Assembly (NCBI GenBank): GCA_964019055.1
Contig: OZ025220.1
Location: 255,001 to 319,000, forward strand
DNA from: Anthopleura xanthogrammica
Taxonomy: Eukaryota; Cnidaria; Anthozoa; Actiniaria; Actiniidae
DNA length: 64,000 nt
Direction: 5' to 3'
Positions 33,535 to 44,984 of this stretch are shown piece by piece. Position 1 is the stretch's first letter. Every line of letters begins with the position of its first letter. Made by a program: the position numbers and the translations under genes. The notes under the pieces are model-generated. The model worked only from the letters and a program-made list of their open reading frames with translations, had not been told where the DNA came from and did no database searches.

Positions 33535-36500
33535 CTACACTGACAGCTTATAAAACACTTCAATGTCATCAATGGTATATTCACGCGATATGTCTGTAAA
33601 GAAATTACAGTAAGAGGTTCTCCCACAGCCGGGAGGAGTGGCATAAGCCCAAGGAACGTTATAAGTCCAGGCAGATGTTGCGGCATTATTACTGATTTTG
33701 ACATCGACACCGAATACTGGACCATACCCCACACTGTGATATACAGCTTTACTGCTATCCACTACGTCAAACCTCATAGGATTGAAACCTTGAATGTTGT
33801 ACAAAGAGAATATGAATGACTTTGAAGAGGTCTCGTAACCCTCACCTGTGAAGGAATGTTGATTTAATATGTCAAATGATATTTTATAGGGAATTTATGG
33901 GGAGAAAAATAATGACCAAGAAAATATTCCCATTCTACAAACAGACAGGCTAAGGTCTAAGGTTTACTAGAAAGCTATTTTATACAGAATTTAAAGCTTA
34001 TTCCAAAAATGATAAGAAAAAATGGCTTGTTTTAGAGATAATTAACTTTGAATATTACCATGTTGACAAGTTTTCGAAAGAAAAATAGTGGAAAACAAGG
34101 TTTGCCCGAAGAAATTCGCAACTCGAAAACTAAAAGAAGCTATGGAAGTATTATTTTTCTCAGGACGTCTACTTCTTAAAACATATTTTTTTAAAAGATT
34201 GTCTAAAAAATTTGAAAACTTTTAAAAAAATTAATAAGCTCAAAATTCGGCATTTTGTTTCCTGAATGAACCGAAAATCTTTCTCAAAATAATGCGTTGT
34301 ACCTGTTGTTTTAGGAAATTAACAGAAAAATACAAAAAGATCTACATAATCCTTTTGTGATAAAATAATCGCTGTCCCATGATATGGTAATCTTCATTTT
34401 CTTGTTATTATTAATGTTTAATTTTTTGGGGGCTTTTTACTTTTCAGAAGGTCTTTAAATAGCTTGAAAAGTTACATGTTATACTTACTTGTCGACCATG
34501 GTACGTCAGTGTATCCTCCCCATACGTACTGGGCCTTCCTCGTTATGGTGACGGTTGGTCCCTTACCGTCACATTGAGGATGGAAGGTGGTGGGGACATC
34601 AAAGCCGTCTTCCTTACCAGACCAACATCGTATCCATGAAATGTTCATGACATCTTCAGGAACTTCATTCATGAAACGCTTCAAAGCGGCAAGGTAACTG
34701 CTTTTCCCATAATCCGCGAGGATGTCTGATTCCAAAACTGAAAAAAAGTGTAATTTGATTATTAGGAGCCTAGAAAATAGACACATAAAAGAGAAGAGTA
34801 AACTGAACCCCTTCTGCCGTGATGGCATTCTACATGACTCTCTTTACAATATACGTGCGGGAAAACCTTCATGAAACTTACTTGTAACGTTGTGACAGGT
34901 CTTTCCGTTGCCAAAGTAACCATCTTTGCACGTGCAGTAGAACGAGCCAATGGTGTTGGTGCAATTGGCGTTCTCACTGCAGTCATGCTTTCCCGTGGTG
35001 CATTCATTGACATCTGTTTATCAAATAATCATATTGTAAATACATAGTTTAATAAAGGTTAAACCAACTTGCAGTTATAATGAGCGTCTTTATCGACTCT
35101 TATTTATTCATTTCATTAATATTTATACAGGGAAATCTCATTAAGCAAGCTAGTTTAAAGAGAGCCCTTATGATTTCCCGATATGGAATCATGCACATGA
35201 TACAGACCAAGTTAAGCGAAAAATTGCTTTGTTTCAAAATTGACTGCTGATACTTTAGCTACTAAGAGTTGGAAGTATGGATTTAGGCATGCTTATTTGT
35301 AATCAGCAATTCTTCGTGGTAAAAGAACCTGAAATGGAAGTTCTAGCGCTTAGAGAACCTATGGATGTAAGACTATTGACAAGGTGCAATGTCTTTTACG
35401 TCATACCTTTACAATGTTTGCCTTCAAAAGCAGGTCTTGGGCACGAACATTCATAGGTGCCATCAGCGTAGTTAGGGATGCAAGTAAAATTGTGGAGACA
35501 GGGAGACGTGCTGCAGGGATGCTAAAATAAAGAAAGAAAAAAGGAAAAGGACTAGAAAAAATGCAATAATGAATAAAGAATTTAGATTAAAGCATACGGG
35601 ATTGAATAATTACAATCTAGTACATTATGGCCAAAGCGCCATCGATTGGTGACTGCGAATTCGAGCTAAAAACTACAAGCTATTTGTAGCGGAGCTCCCG
35701 CGCGGGCCGAAGGCCCGCGCGAGCGGAGCACCATACTTAAGAAGAAATGGTAACCCATCGAGTTGATTTTTCATGGCTTGATTACGTCATCACCTTGTCC
35801 ATACATACATACATACATACATACATACATACATACATACATACGTCCGTCCGTGTACCACTTTGCACAGGGTTCCCGCGCGCTTTGCTTACTCACAAAT
35901 GCACAGAAAAATTGCAATAATGTAGTCAAAGATGGATCAAGAAGTATTTTTTCTTATTTTTGCAATGCGAAAAATACGTTTAATCGAAGTCATGTCTGTC
36001 TTAAAGTGAACAAAAACAATTTTTCGACTTTAGCGACTTGCTAAAGAAGATTTAGCGAGGGAAAGCGAGGGAAGATTCTTAATCTTACGATGAAGTTTCG
36101 TGACTGAAACTTCAGTGAGAGAAAAAGTGGCCTGTAGACCAGAAAAACCTGATTATACTGCAAGAATAATATTTCAGCTCCGTAGAAAACACTTCATAGA
36201 AGGTAAATTCATTAATGTTAACTAATATTTCGTAAAAAAAACGACAAGAAATGTGTAAACTAGCTGGAGAAACTCTCAGACAAGCCAAGGACTTTGGTTC
36301 GGCAAACATTGTCAGAAAAACTTGGATAGTTTGTCGTTTTTACTGCATTCTAGATTTTTATCATCTTTTTCTTCATTACTTGTGAACCAAAAAAGCGATA
36401 TTTGAAGCTTTGAATTTTTGTTTTTGATCCCATTTCAAGAAAAAAGGCTAAGACTTAGTAAAAAGACTTGGTTCTTTGAAAAAATATATTTGACGGCCAG

Positions 36501-39162
36501 CGAACCTCACGCGAAGTCAAAACAATATTCCAGTTTCATAATCATATGAATATTTTGACATTTTTATAGATAATTTATTGAATGTTGAATGAAATATGAA
36601 AAAGGAATACATATCACACCAAATATTTGCTATTTATCGGGCTTTTCCAGCTATTACTATTACACAATCGCAAAAATGATGAGCTTGTTTTTCTTTATAA
36701 ATAAGCTTATGTTTTTGTAAGATATTTCGCTCGATAATCTGAAAAAAAACTTTTCAAAGACCAACTTACTAACAAAGAAAATTATTATCTTGCATTAATG
36801 AATATGTCTCTTTTTACATGTGAAGTTCAAGTGAATGTAAGCTTAAGCTTATCAGTAATATTTTTCGACAATTTTCAGTGTAGTTCACTTTCCACCTAAA
36901 AAACTTACAACTTTGATTACTAAGATTTGCTGAATGAAATCCTTTGTTCTATACATGTATTCATATGTTGTACAATCTATAATTATTTTTCTTCGAATTG
37001 AAAAGTTTTGTAATGCTTTTGAAGGCTTAAAATAATGGTTTTTCTTTTAGTTTTTCCTCCTGGATTCTGGTAAAATCAAACGAAGTGGTAACGCTATAAC
37101 CAGCGTTATGCCGCGTCACACAATTGTCACGTTTTTAGCAATAAATATACTATTTATGGGAGCTCCGCTTTTAGGCAGTGCCTAAATCTATATATTATGT
37201 ATTTAGAAATATTTACACATATGTTTCAAAAACCGTTTAGGAATCCATTTAGTTTTTCTACAAAATAATGATTTTAATATTCGACTTGTATATATTGCCC
37301 GCAGGCGATTTTCGACAAGAAAAGGCTGCACTTTGATATCATCTCACCTAAACGAGAACGGTGACGTCACCCATATAACTTTATTTGCTCATGGAACTTC
37401 TATGATGGTTTTAATGACAAATCGCAGCCATGTCGCTACCAATTCGATCATGCTAGAAATTTAATGCTACTCGCGGCGATCTTTACTAGAAAAATACCAA
37501 AAATTCTGCCATGCCTATCCTCCTTGAGAGAAACAAATGTCAATTTCGAGAACAGAAGTAAATTTGACGATGAAGGATGACCACCGGTGAAGCAAGAAAG
37601 AAGTCCTAAGCGGGAAAAAAACACTTTATCCGATGCATGGCCGATGAAAAAAGACACTTATTTTTAGGAAATATCGGATCGTGCGACAAAATTGCAGAAC
37701 GGGCGTGTAGACCATTTTCAGAAAGTTTAATTTGCTCAATTTCAACTCCATTAAGCTCACGAAAAGCGCTTGACATTTCTTAACGAAGATAGAGAGGTTT
37801 GAATTGTCGAAACTTACTCGTTCTAATGAATTTTGACAAAATATTTCACACTACCGGGCATTTAGTCTTTTGAAGGTATTGACAGGCTGCAGGGCACCTA
37901 AACACAACGTTATTATAATTTCAATTTTATTTTAATTTTAATTTTAATTCCTTGAAAGTTATATGGACTTTTCTAAAGCTTTTGATGTAGTACCTCATCA
38001 GAGACTGATTAATAAGCTGGATTATTATGGCATATGGGGTAATCTTAAAATTTGACTAACTATAACTGGCCAACATGCAGTGAACAGTCTGTTGAAGTGG
38101 ATGTTGTCTCATATCCTGAGGTTCAAGTATCTTCTGGTGTTCTACAAGAGACTGTTTCAGGGCTTTTTATTAGGAGCTCGCAAGATCGTGCAGTCCAGCA
38201 CATTTTTCCATACAAATCCTATTAACATTCCCAATTCTCAGAAAGGAGAAATTATCACGAAAAATATTCTAGACAATAACAAACGATATATTCCAAAGAG
38301 TTTGACAAAACAGGAGGTTTATTCAACAACTAGAAGGACTTAAAAGTAAAAAAAAAAAAAAAACAACAAAAAAACAACACAACCTCCTTGCCCACTTGAA
38401 ATACGAAATTTGAAATGATTTCAAAATCACATACCACCAAAGAACACATTTCTCCTGTATCAAATGTTGTGTATAGGAAATACCACCGTTCGAGAAAAAA
38501 TAATGCAAAACACCCTGAATATAGAATTGATGAAAGTGGCTTGATACCACGAGTTCGTAGCACGAATCGCGAAAATCACGAAAATTTTATGCATTAGTTA
38601 AATTCGAACGATCAATGTGCGACGAATTCCTCCCAGTATCGCGATTCTCCTACAAGTTTGATCGGGAGAGAGCCGCCAATATACACCCGTATTGTCGGCC
38701 CAGAATTACCGCAAGATAGAAAATTTCTCCCAACTAGCCGCCAATATAAACCCGTATTTGCGGCTCAAAATTGCAAAAGTACAACAGTTTCATTGTTTTC
38801 GTGATCAAAATAGAAACAAACTAGAACGCAAATAGAATACTTACTGGTAAGCGGGCGTAGGAATACGATGTTGGTTGGTTCAAGGCTGCGGTGTACTTGT
38901 TCTCTTCATGTCTGAGCAAGTCACACTCGTACAGTCCTTCTTTATTCGGTTGATCACCTAGATTTATAGCCGTACAACCTTCAGTGTGCTTGCAACGCAA
39001 CAGACAGGCGAAATCGTCATAAACTGTTATTGTTGCGATAACATGTTTTTGGATATGACTAAAATCTTGTTTTTTGAAATACAAATTATGAGAAAAGGAA
39101 GAGTGAACAAAAACATGAAACAAAAACCACGATAAACAAATATGTTCCAAACTCCTTGCCAT
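33535..39162 (-). CDS. Secreted PAN-EGF-EGFca-TLDc protein, gene 1 (5 exons)
   Basis: Probable secreted protein; function unknown. Exons on the minus strand: 39162-38845, 35521-35407, 35013-34882, 34737-34489 and 33845-33535. Phases are 0,1,1,1; total 1125 nt, 374 aa. Residues 1-25 form a signal peptide (MARSLEHICLSWFLFHVFVH). Residues ~28-106 resemble a PAN/apple domain (CLLRCKHTEGCTAINLG ... CDLLRHEENKY). Residues ~107-144 are an EGF domain (HPCSTSPCLHNFTC ... CSCPRPAFEGKHC). Residues ~145-188 are a calcium-binding EGF (DVNEC, GSFYCTCKDGYFG). Residues ~189-374 are a TLDc domain (ESDILADYG, WIRCWSGKEDGFDV, FHPQCDGKGPTVTI, YVWGGYTDVPW, SFIFSLYN, GPVFGVDV, DDIEVFYK). Known TLDc proteins (OXR1, NCOA7) are intracellular V-ATPase partners, so a secreted version is unusual. 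Intron 1 holds a 1.5-kb element and a LINE remnant. Confidence 0.88.
35689..37197. mobile_element. 1.5-kb insertion with GC-rich hairpin end
   Basis: Begins GCGGAGCTCCCGCGCGGGCC, which forms a perfect hairpin around GAA with GGCCCGCGCG. It carries a CATA repeat at 35801-35844 and ends near GGGAGCTCCGCTTTTAGG, giving a ~12-bp terminal inverted repeat (AGCGGAGCTCCC). Gene 2's intron 1 reads across the same site without the insert (CTATTTGTATGTATTTAG near 50272-50287). A second copy starts at about 63154. No transposase frame is visible, so it is non-autonomous. Confidence 0.8.
37958..38355 (+). pseudogene. LINE reverse-transcriptase fragment
   Basis: Translates as DFSKAFDVVPHQRLINKLDY then YGIWG, the RT palm motif of non-LTR retrotransposons, then breaks at a stop. 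Remnants follow in the next frame (VSSGVLQETVSG, where intact elements have SGVPQGSVLG), and an A-rich tract lies at 38346-38380. A dead fragment in intron 1 of TLDc gene 1. Confidence 0.75.
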
Positions 39163-40189
39163 TTTTGTTAGCTATTAACGACAAACGATAATGTTTGCCT
39201 TGACTAATAGCTGTCTTTAAAGAAACCTTTTCTTAATGTTGTATTGGATGTTGTCAGAATTGCAAAGTTATGACATCAAATATCACCACATAGTGAGAAT
39301 TTGCAAAATACCGCTGTGCCTTTTTCACCAGTTTTTGATTGAGTTATTTTATGTGAAAAGATCGAAGTCATCAAAATTAAAACATGTACATAGATTGACA
39401 AATATAGCACACTTTGCAAACACTTTTTACTCATAGGTGAAAGGATTTTATTCCAGTAAAAAGTAATTTATTCACTTCAGTCTCCGAACTCTTCTCTAGT
39501 GGAAACCAAAAGACAACGTGGTCAGTCTACCTACCAAGTAAACTAAATGTATCTAATAAATTCAAACATAATTCTGGTAACAGCAGAAAAAAAGCTAAAC
39601 TTATCTCGATAAATAACTAATGTGGATACTTGATAATTACAAGATACAAGATACAAGATACAAGATACAAGATACAAGATACAAGATACAAGATACAAGA
39701 TACAAGATACAAGATACAAGATACAAGATACAAGATACAAGATACAAGATACAAGATACAAGATACAAGATACAAGATACAAGATACAAGATACAAGATA
39801 TTTATTGGTACCACACAAATTTTCTAAATACATCATGTAAATGAATAATAATAAAATAATAATAAGAGTATTTAACTAAATATACATATAATTTCACAGT
39901 GTAAGTATAACAAAAAAATGGTACAAGTTATAATCTGAAATAACTTTCGTTAAACGAGTTAGATAACCTAGCAGATTATTGAGGCATTGTGTGGTCAGAA
40001 AAAATAGCCAATATAAATAAAGGAGGAATAAAGAGAGCCAAAACAAACCACAAACAAACACACGCACACACACTATGGGTGAATAACATTAGAGGATAAA
40101 TTATATATCTATAAATATAAATATAATCATATATTCAGGCACATACATATCTATACATATGCACATACACCTACATATATTGTATAATA
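39163..40189. other. 5' flank of TLDc gene 1 with (ATACAAG)n repeat
   Basis: Upstream of gene 1. A perfect 7-bp ATACAAG repeat of about 22 units runs from 39642 to 39801. AT-rich sequence with many ATA/CATA words follows to the edge of the DIRS block. No gene or clear promoter motif is visible. Confidence 0.65.
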
Positions 40190-40803
40190 TTTATCTAAAA
40201 TTTGCCAAATAAATTTTGATTTAAAGGATGATTTAGCTAGTGTAGCCGTACCAATTTAATGATTTGGGTTTTACTTTTGATTTGAATGATCTAAGGAGAG
40301 GAAGTTCTTTGACGCTTATTCATTCAGTTGGTTTCCAACTGTGAAGGCTGAAACAGTTAACTGTTTCACCCAAATGATCCCTCTTATACAGCTTGCTGCA
40401 CTTATAATGAATATAAAGCCTCCTTAATTATTGAAGTTTTCTTGAAAGAATATTTTGATGGCTGAATATATTGAGGTAAGGGCTATTCTGCACTTAACCC
40501 CATAATTTATACCACGAAAATACACAACACCAATGTCATGAAGAATATTGGTTATGGGCCGGTTGCACGACTCCACATACATCCTTTTAATACAATAAAG
40601 TATAATCTAATAATACGTCCATCTTCAATACAATACATTATTGCAAGGTATAACTTCATTATTTATGGGAAAGTGCAAGGGAGGCCAAAAAAAAAAAAAA
40701 CACTTAAAAAACCTGATGGAGAAAAATTATGTAGAAAATCTGGGTCGGGACCAAGGCACGATCCTCCTTCCCTCCGACTGGGATTACAGCGTATGTATAT
40801 AAA

Positions 40804-41754
40804 TTAAATTCCGAGAGCCTTAGAAACTTTCAAAAGATCAGTATTAGAATAATGAATATATCTATTCTTTGAAGATGGACAACGCCAGCCAGCGTGCCTA
40901 TCTAATAAATTGTCACTAATGTTTCTACAACCAGGATTGGATGCAGCACTGGAATTGATGCTATGCATGCTAAACGATTTAATGTTAGGAACAAATGCGC
41001 TCATGTATCTCTTGAACTCTTCCCTTATTCTTGTGGTGGAGATACCTTGACTATCGTGAACATATTCTCTTGATTTTGACTTCACAATGCGTCGGACCAG
41101 AGGATAAGAAGGACGTGATCCTTGCAAGAAGTCCAGCAGCTTTTCTGTAATACTCACAGGACATGTCATCTTACTTGACCTGGCTAGCAATGACCGATGG
41201 CCTTCGCGGTACTGATCATTTTTGCGCTTGGCGATACAAACACACATATAATCGGGACAAATTTCAACGTCTTGGATTCTTAACTTCTGGACCTCGTCCA
41301 CGCGAAAGAAGCCTGCGTAGCTCACCAGCAGAATGAAAAGGAAACGCACATCAGCTAGAGAACTGCTACTGCTATACCGCTCGCAAACCTTGATCACCAA
41401 GTCAACGGAAAGGGGTTCCTTGGGCTTCACAGGCCGGCCAAGTCGTCTTTTGGCGCCCTCTAGCAACGACTTTACTATAGGGTTGTCCGTCGGACTCTCC
41501 TGACTACCAGCTAGATGATGAGCCCACCTGATGCTGTAGACGGCCGATTCTAGGCTTGATGGGCCAAGCGCTTTAGCTAGGGCCGACTGACAGAGCTCCG
41601 TCAAATAAAGCGCGATGTGGAGAGGCCGGGCATGAATCAACGGTACCTCGGACTTTGATAACGCCCAAGCACGCCATTTCGACCAACCGGCTTGGTACTT
41701 GGACACAGTGGAATCAGCTTTAGAGGCCCGCTGGAGCTGCACCAGATCAATCAC
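40804..41754 (-). CDS. DIRS tyrosine recombinase, copy A
   Basis: 316 codons, uninterrupted. The N-terminal SAM-like part (SKYQAGWSKWRAWALS) and catalytic part fit DIRS YRs. Active-site candidates are Arg in AGFFRVDEV, His in SFSMHSIN, His in RHAGWR and Tyr in NRYIHYS. Where the HxxR motif should have its second Arg, this protein has Asn (HSIN), so strand cleavage is probably lost. It differs from copy B by Ser versus Gly in HSIN-S/G-AAS. The true start may lie upstream; the first Met used here follows the spacer. Confidence 0.82.
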   Translation of the reverse strand: MIDLVQLQRASKADSTVSKYQAGWSKWRAWALSKSEVPLIHARPLHIALYLTELCQSALAKALGPSSLESAVYSIRWAHHLAGSQESPTDNPIVKSLLEGAKRRLGRPVKPKEPLSVDLVIKVCERYSSSSSLADVRFLFILLVSYAGFFRVDEVQKLRIQDVEICPDYMCVCIAKRKNDQYREGHRSLLARSSKMTCPVSITEKLLDFLQGSRPSYPLVRRIVKSKSREYVHDSQGISTTRIREEFKRYMSAFVPNIKSFSMHSINSSAASNPGCRNISDNLLDRHAGWRCPSSKNRYIHYSNTDLLKVSKALGI

Positions 41755-41924
41755 CCATCATGGATGGAAGACCTGGATCGGAACAGGGCTCTTGCCAAAC
41801 ACCAACTTGAAAGAACTCTGAAAAACACTAACAACACACAACAGATCGTTACTTCAAGAAAAACGTCCGAGCAAAAAACCCAATGGCGGGAGCTCAAGGG
41901 CTCCTCAACACCTAAGCGGTGAAC

Positions 41925-42092
41925 TCAACATACTGGACCTAAGTGGTCGATTGCAACATACTGGACCTAAGTGGTCAATTCAACATATACTGGACCTAAG
42001 TGGTCAAATGCAACATACTGGACCTAAGTGGTCAATTCAACATATACTGGACCTAAGTGGTCAATCGCAACATACTGCACCTAAGTGGTCTA
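41925..42092. repeat. ~28-bp tandem repeats inside the DIRS element
   Basis: Six units built on ACATACTGGACCTAAGTGGT with alternating 6-9-bp linkers (CGATTGCA, CAATTCA), between the RNase H remnant and the recombinase. The same array stands at 53316-53483 in copy B. Confidence 0.9.
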
Positions 42093-42095
42093 AAA

Positions 42096-43048
42096 CTAGG
42101 TCACCAATCTTAGCAAAACAAAAATGCCATGCACGAACGGCTTAAATGCGAAGGAACTCGCGCTAAGAAAAGGCCAAAAATAGGCCGAACGCCACTCGGG
42201 AACTATCAAGGTACCGCAACCGCGACTGGCTGCCAGATGGCGAACACACGCCACTACTGAATAGACTGGAGGGCACAACCAATTGTTCTCGTCACTCCAA
42301 TCTTGGCTGAACGAGTCTACGCCACAGCTACCAGGGCATGCGTACTTGGAATTAAACCGAGCCAACTGAGCGTTGTAGTGCGAAGCAAAACGGTCGACCG
42401 TGTGGGGACCCCAATGGACCAATCGTCCGGATCAATGAATCGACTCAGCGCGTCGGCTCTCTCGTTCAAAGATCGAGGAATCCTTTGGCAGGACAAGAAG
42501 ATTTGGTGCGCCACACACAGCTGGAATACGTCCAAGGCTAAACGTTGCTAGTGTGGCTTGGAACTGCCGATGGAAACGATGTGAGCTGCGCTTTGGCTAT
42601 CGGTATGCACCACGACTTTTTGATGATGCAAATGCTTGGCAAGCGCCACCAGAACGTAGTAGATGGCTTTCAGCTCACGGTAGGTGGAGCTCTGACCGAT
42701 GTCTTCTTCAGTCCACATGCCACGAACCACGCTGCCATCTAATGACGCAGACTACCCGCCAAACCCAACATCACTAGCGTCACTTTAAATCAAAGTACAC
42801 GGGCTCGAACGCGGTCGGATAGAGTGGCCGTTCAATTGATCGACGTTGGTGAACCAGAATCTCAATTCTTCGAGTAGGGCTGGGGATAAAACTAGCGTCT
42901 GGTCCCAACACACACATCTCGATTCTATAGTGAAATACAACTGGCGAGTCAATAATAATGATGAGGATGATGATGATGATGATGATGATAACAATAATAA
43001 TAATACGATAATGCAAAGTAAAGTAAACTCTGGTAAAGTGTCGTGCAC
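42096..43048 (-). pseudogene. Broken RT/RNase H region of DIRS copy A
   Basis: RNase H-like sequence is clear (SSTYRELKAIYYVL, VVVHTDSQSAAHIV, IPRSLNERADALSRF). It is broken by an in-frame TAG at about 42548-42550 and by a frameshift near 42420, after which the downstream DIRS segment (WGPHTVDRFASHYNAQLARF, SQDWSDENNW) continues in another frame. Both defects are shared with copy B. Confidence 0.85.
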
Positions 43049-43530
43049 AGTAGACCCGAAGGAAGAACACTACACTGTAAGCCATTTATATAGCATATGC
43101 TAATATGCTAGTCAATTAACTAATGAGGTGACAATTCACTACAACAATAGAATTCTTTTCAGTACCGTGCAGAAAACAAATATCTGCTAAACTGCGTACC
43201 GCAGATATTTTAATATTCACCGCTATCGAGTACTAACCACGTGATGCAGCTCAGCCAAAGCTCTAAACAGAGGTTTAGTCAGCCACTATACCCTTTGCTA
43301 TGACCAGCTAGTGGATAATGTTTGGTAGTTGATCGCCTTGGTTAGGGTGAGAAGTGTTCTTAATGTTACGCTGTAAGGAAACATTGTACTGGTACGCGAA
43401 AGTATATTTTGAAATGACTCATTTTCATGATTCCGACTCCCGTTACTGTTGCTTTGTCCCACAACCTGAAGCTCAACAAATAACTAGAATATCTATTGAA
43501 TTGATCAGAAATTGTTTCAATTGTAAAAAT

Positions 43531-44984
43531 AAAATAAAAGTGCCTACGAACCTTATTTATTTACATTTTTATATCAAAATATAAGCCATTCTAATAAACA
43601 TGTCGATAGATTTTTTATTTATTGCTGGCGTCTTTTTGCTATTTTTTCGAGCGGTCAAGTGTACGAAAAAAGGAAGATTTCAAAATATGACCGAGCGACA
43701 AGGGAGACTGGGCCAGTGACGTCAAAGGAGCAATACGCACTTCTAGATGTATAAAGGAATGTATGTAAAAGATAAATACCGAGAATGGAGGCATATTTAG
43801 AGATTAAAAACGCTTTTCTTAATAGGCTGAAACGTCTTCCACCGTCTAAATCATCATCATTATCATCATGTTTTCCCCTTGGGCGCGTTACCGGCTTTAG
43901 GGCGCTTCTGTCTGGATATGGTGGGAAATCTTGTCTACAGCAGTCGCTTAAAATCTTGCAAAGTTATTAGGCTAACTCTCTGCAAAATATCACATTATAA
44001 GAAGCCTTCGATCTCTGTTTGTTTAACGAAATTTTACCGACATTCATCACAAGAACGTCTGGCGCTCTCGGTTGAAAAATTGTCGATCAATTGTTTTGTA
44101 ACTGCCGTGAGCTAAATTTGAGCATTTTTGAAAAGCACTTTTCAGGCGCCAACTGGATTGAAATTTTCTGAGGCAATCTAAAAAAAATTCAGAAGTTCAG
44201 TATATTCTTGTATCTCCCCTCAAGAGAGCATAAATAAGAGAGGGAAATGTCTTAATATCGCGCGCGCCATGTGAATTCCCGGTTGGGCTATTTTTAGCAT
44301 TCGCATAAAGTCAATTTTCGCCTCACCCTACTCTAGTGCGTCAAAATTTGTGTGCCTCATCCAAAACCTGAAATAATAATAATAATAATAATGGGAAGTT
44401 CTTATATAGCGCATTTCACATCGTCTCAATGCGCTTTACAATTTTTAAACAGTGGAGGACTTTACGGGCTGCATATTAAGGCGCTATTAGCAGCCGTGCA
44501 GCTTACAATCATGAGTGAATTGTTAGTAATTAGTGTTATGCCTCCAAATTGGGATAGGCTGTTGAAAGTAGCGAAAACATTTAAAGATGTATGGGAAAAA
44601 AACATAAATTTGGCGTCTTTTTAGTGTTCCACAGGCTCAGTCGTGTTTTATCAGAGAACAGAACATAACCAATCCTGATCTATTTGCTTTATATAATAGA
44701 TTTTGCCGAAATAAGTGAGAAAAATCGACAAAAATATGTTGTTTTTTAGGCGCCCTTGCACACGTGCACGTCCAGGCCATCAAAAAGATCAAAAACCAAA
44801 CGACTGCGAATGCTAAAAATTTCCTAACTGGAAATTCACATGGCGCGCACGATTTTAAAAAGTTTCCCTCTCTTATTTATGCTCTCTTGCTCCCGTTGAA
44901 GATTCTAGACTCGATAGTTTATACAAGTAGTAGTTTCCATGTAGTTTCTGTCTGACTCTTCAACATTCCTGCATTGACAAGCGG
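43531..44984. repeat. Segmental repeat S, copy 1
   Basis: Non-coding sequence shared with 55078-56354 (start AAAGTGCCTACGAACC; TCCCCTTGGGCGCGTTACCG). It contains a long inverted-repeat element at 44205-44915. Within that, 44372-44565 is extra relative to copy 2: an AAT microsatellite followed by TTATATAGCGCATTTCACAT and CTCAATGCGCTTTACAAT, which I read as a reverse-oriented SINE/LINE 3' end. Confidence 0.8.
44205..44915. mobile_element. Inverted-repeat element in S copy 1
   Basis: Arms of more than 100 bp: AGAGCATAAATAAGAGAGGG, CGCGCCATGTGAATT and TTTTTAGCATTCGCA on the left reappear as reverse complements at 44790-44905. The homologous element in S copy 2 spans about 55777-56275. No open frame of note. 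Confidence 0.75.

Larger units (their letters stand above)
40190..43530 (-). mobile_element. DIRS-type retrotransposon, defective copy A
   Basis: Minus-strand order is RT/RNase H remnants, a repeat-rich spacer, then a tyrosine recombinase, the layout of DIRS1-like elements. The RT part is cut short: only its last segment (LLEELRFWFTNVDQLNG) is left, preceded by an ATC/ATT microsatellite (42951-43005). The block at 51580-54925 is almost identical, with only a handful of differences over the coding ~3 kb. Exact termini are not resolved. Confidence 0.85.

Noticed and set aside
37850..37905. Cysteine-rich mini-exon (CPAACQYLQKTKCP) in intron 1 of TLDc gene 1
   Set aside because: Its phase does not fit the phase-0 junction between the PAN and EGF exons, it meets a stop in that phase, and gene 2 lacks it.
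40804..41754. Recombinase as a bacterial-type integrase or phage gene from contamination
   Set aside because: It is linked to RNase H sequence of DIRS type, is embedded in duplicated animal DNA and is present in two copies.
41925..42092. Repeat-spacer pattern (20-bp repeat, 6-9-bp linkers) as a CRISPR-like array
   Set aside because: Linkers are too short and recur; it lies inside a DIRS element between RNase H and recombinase.
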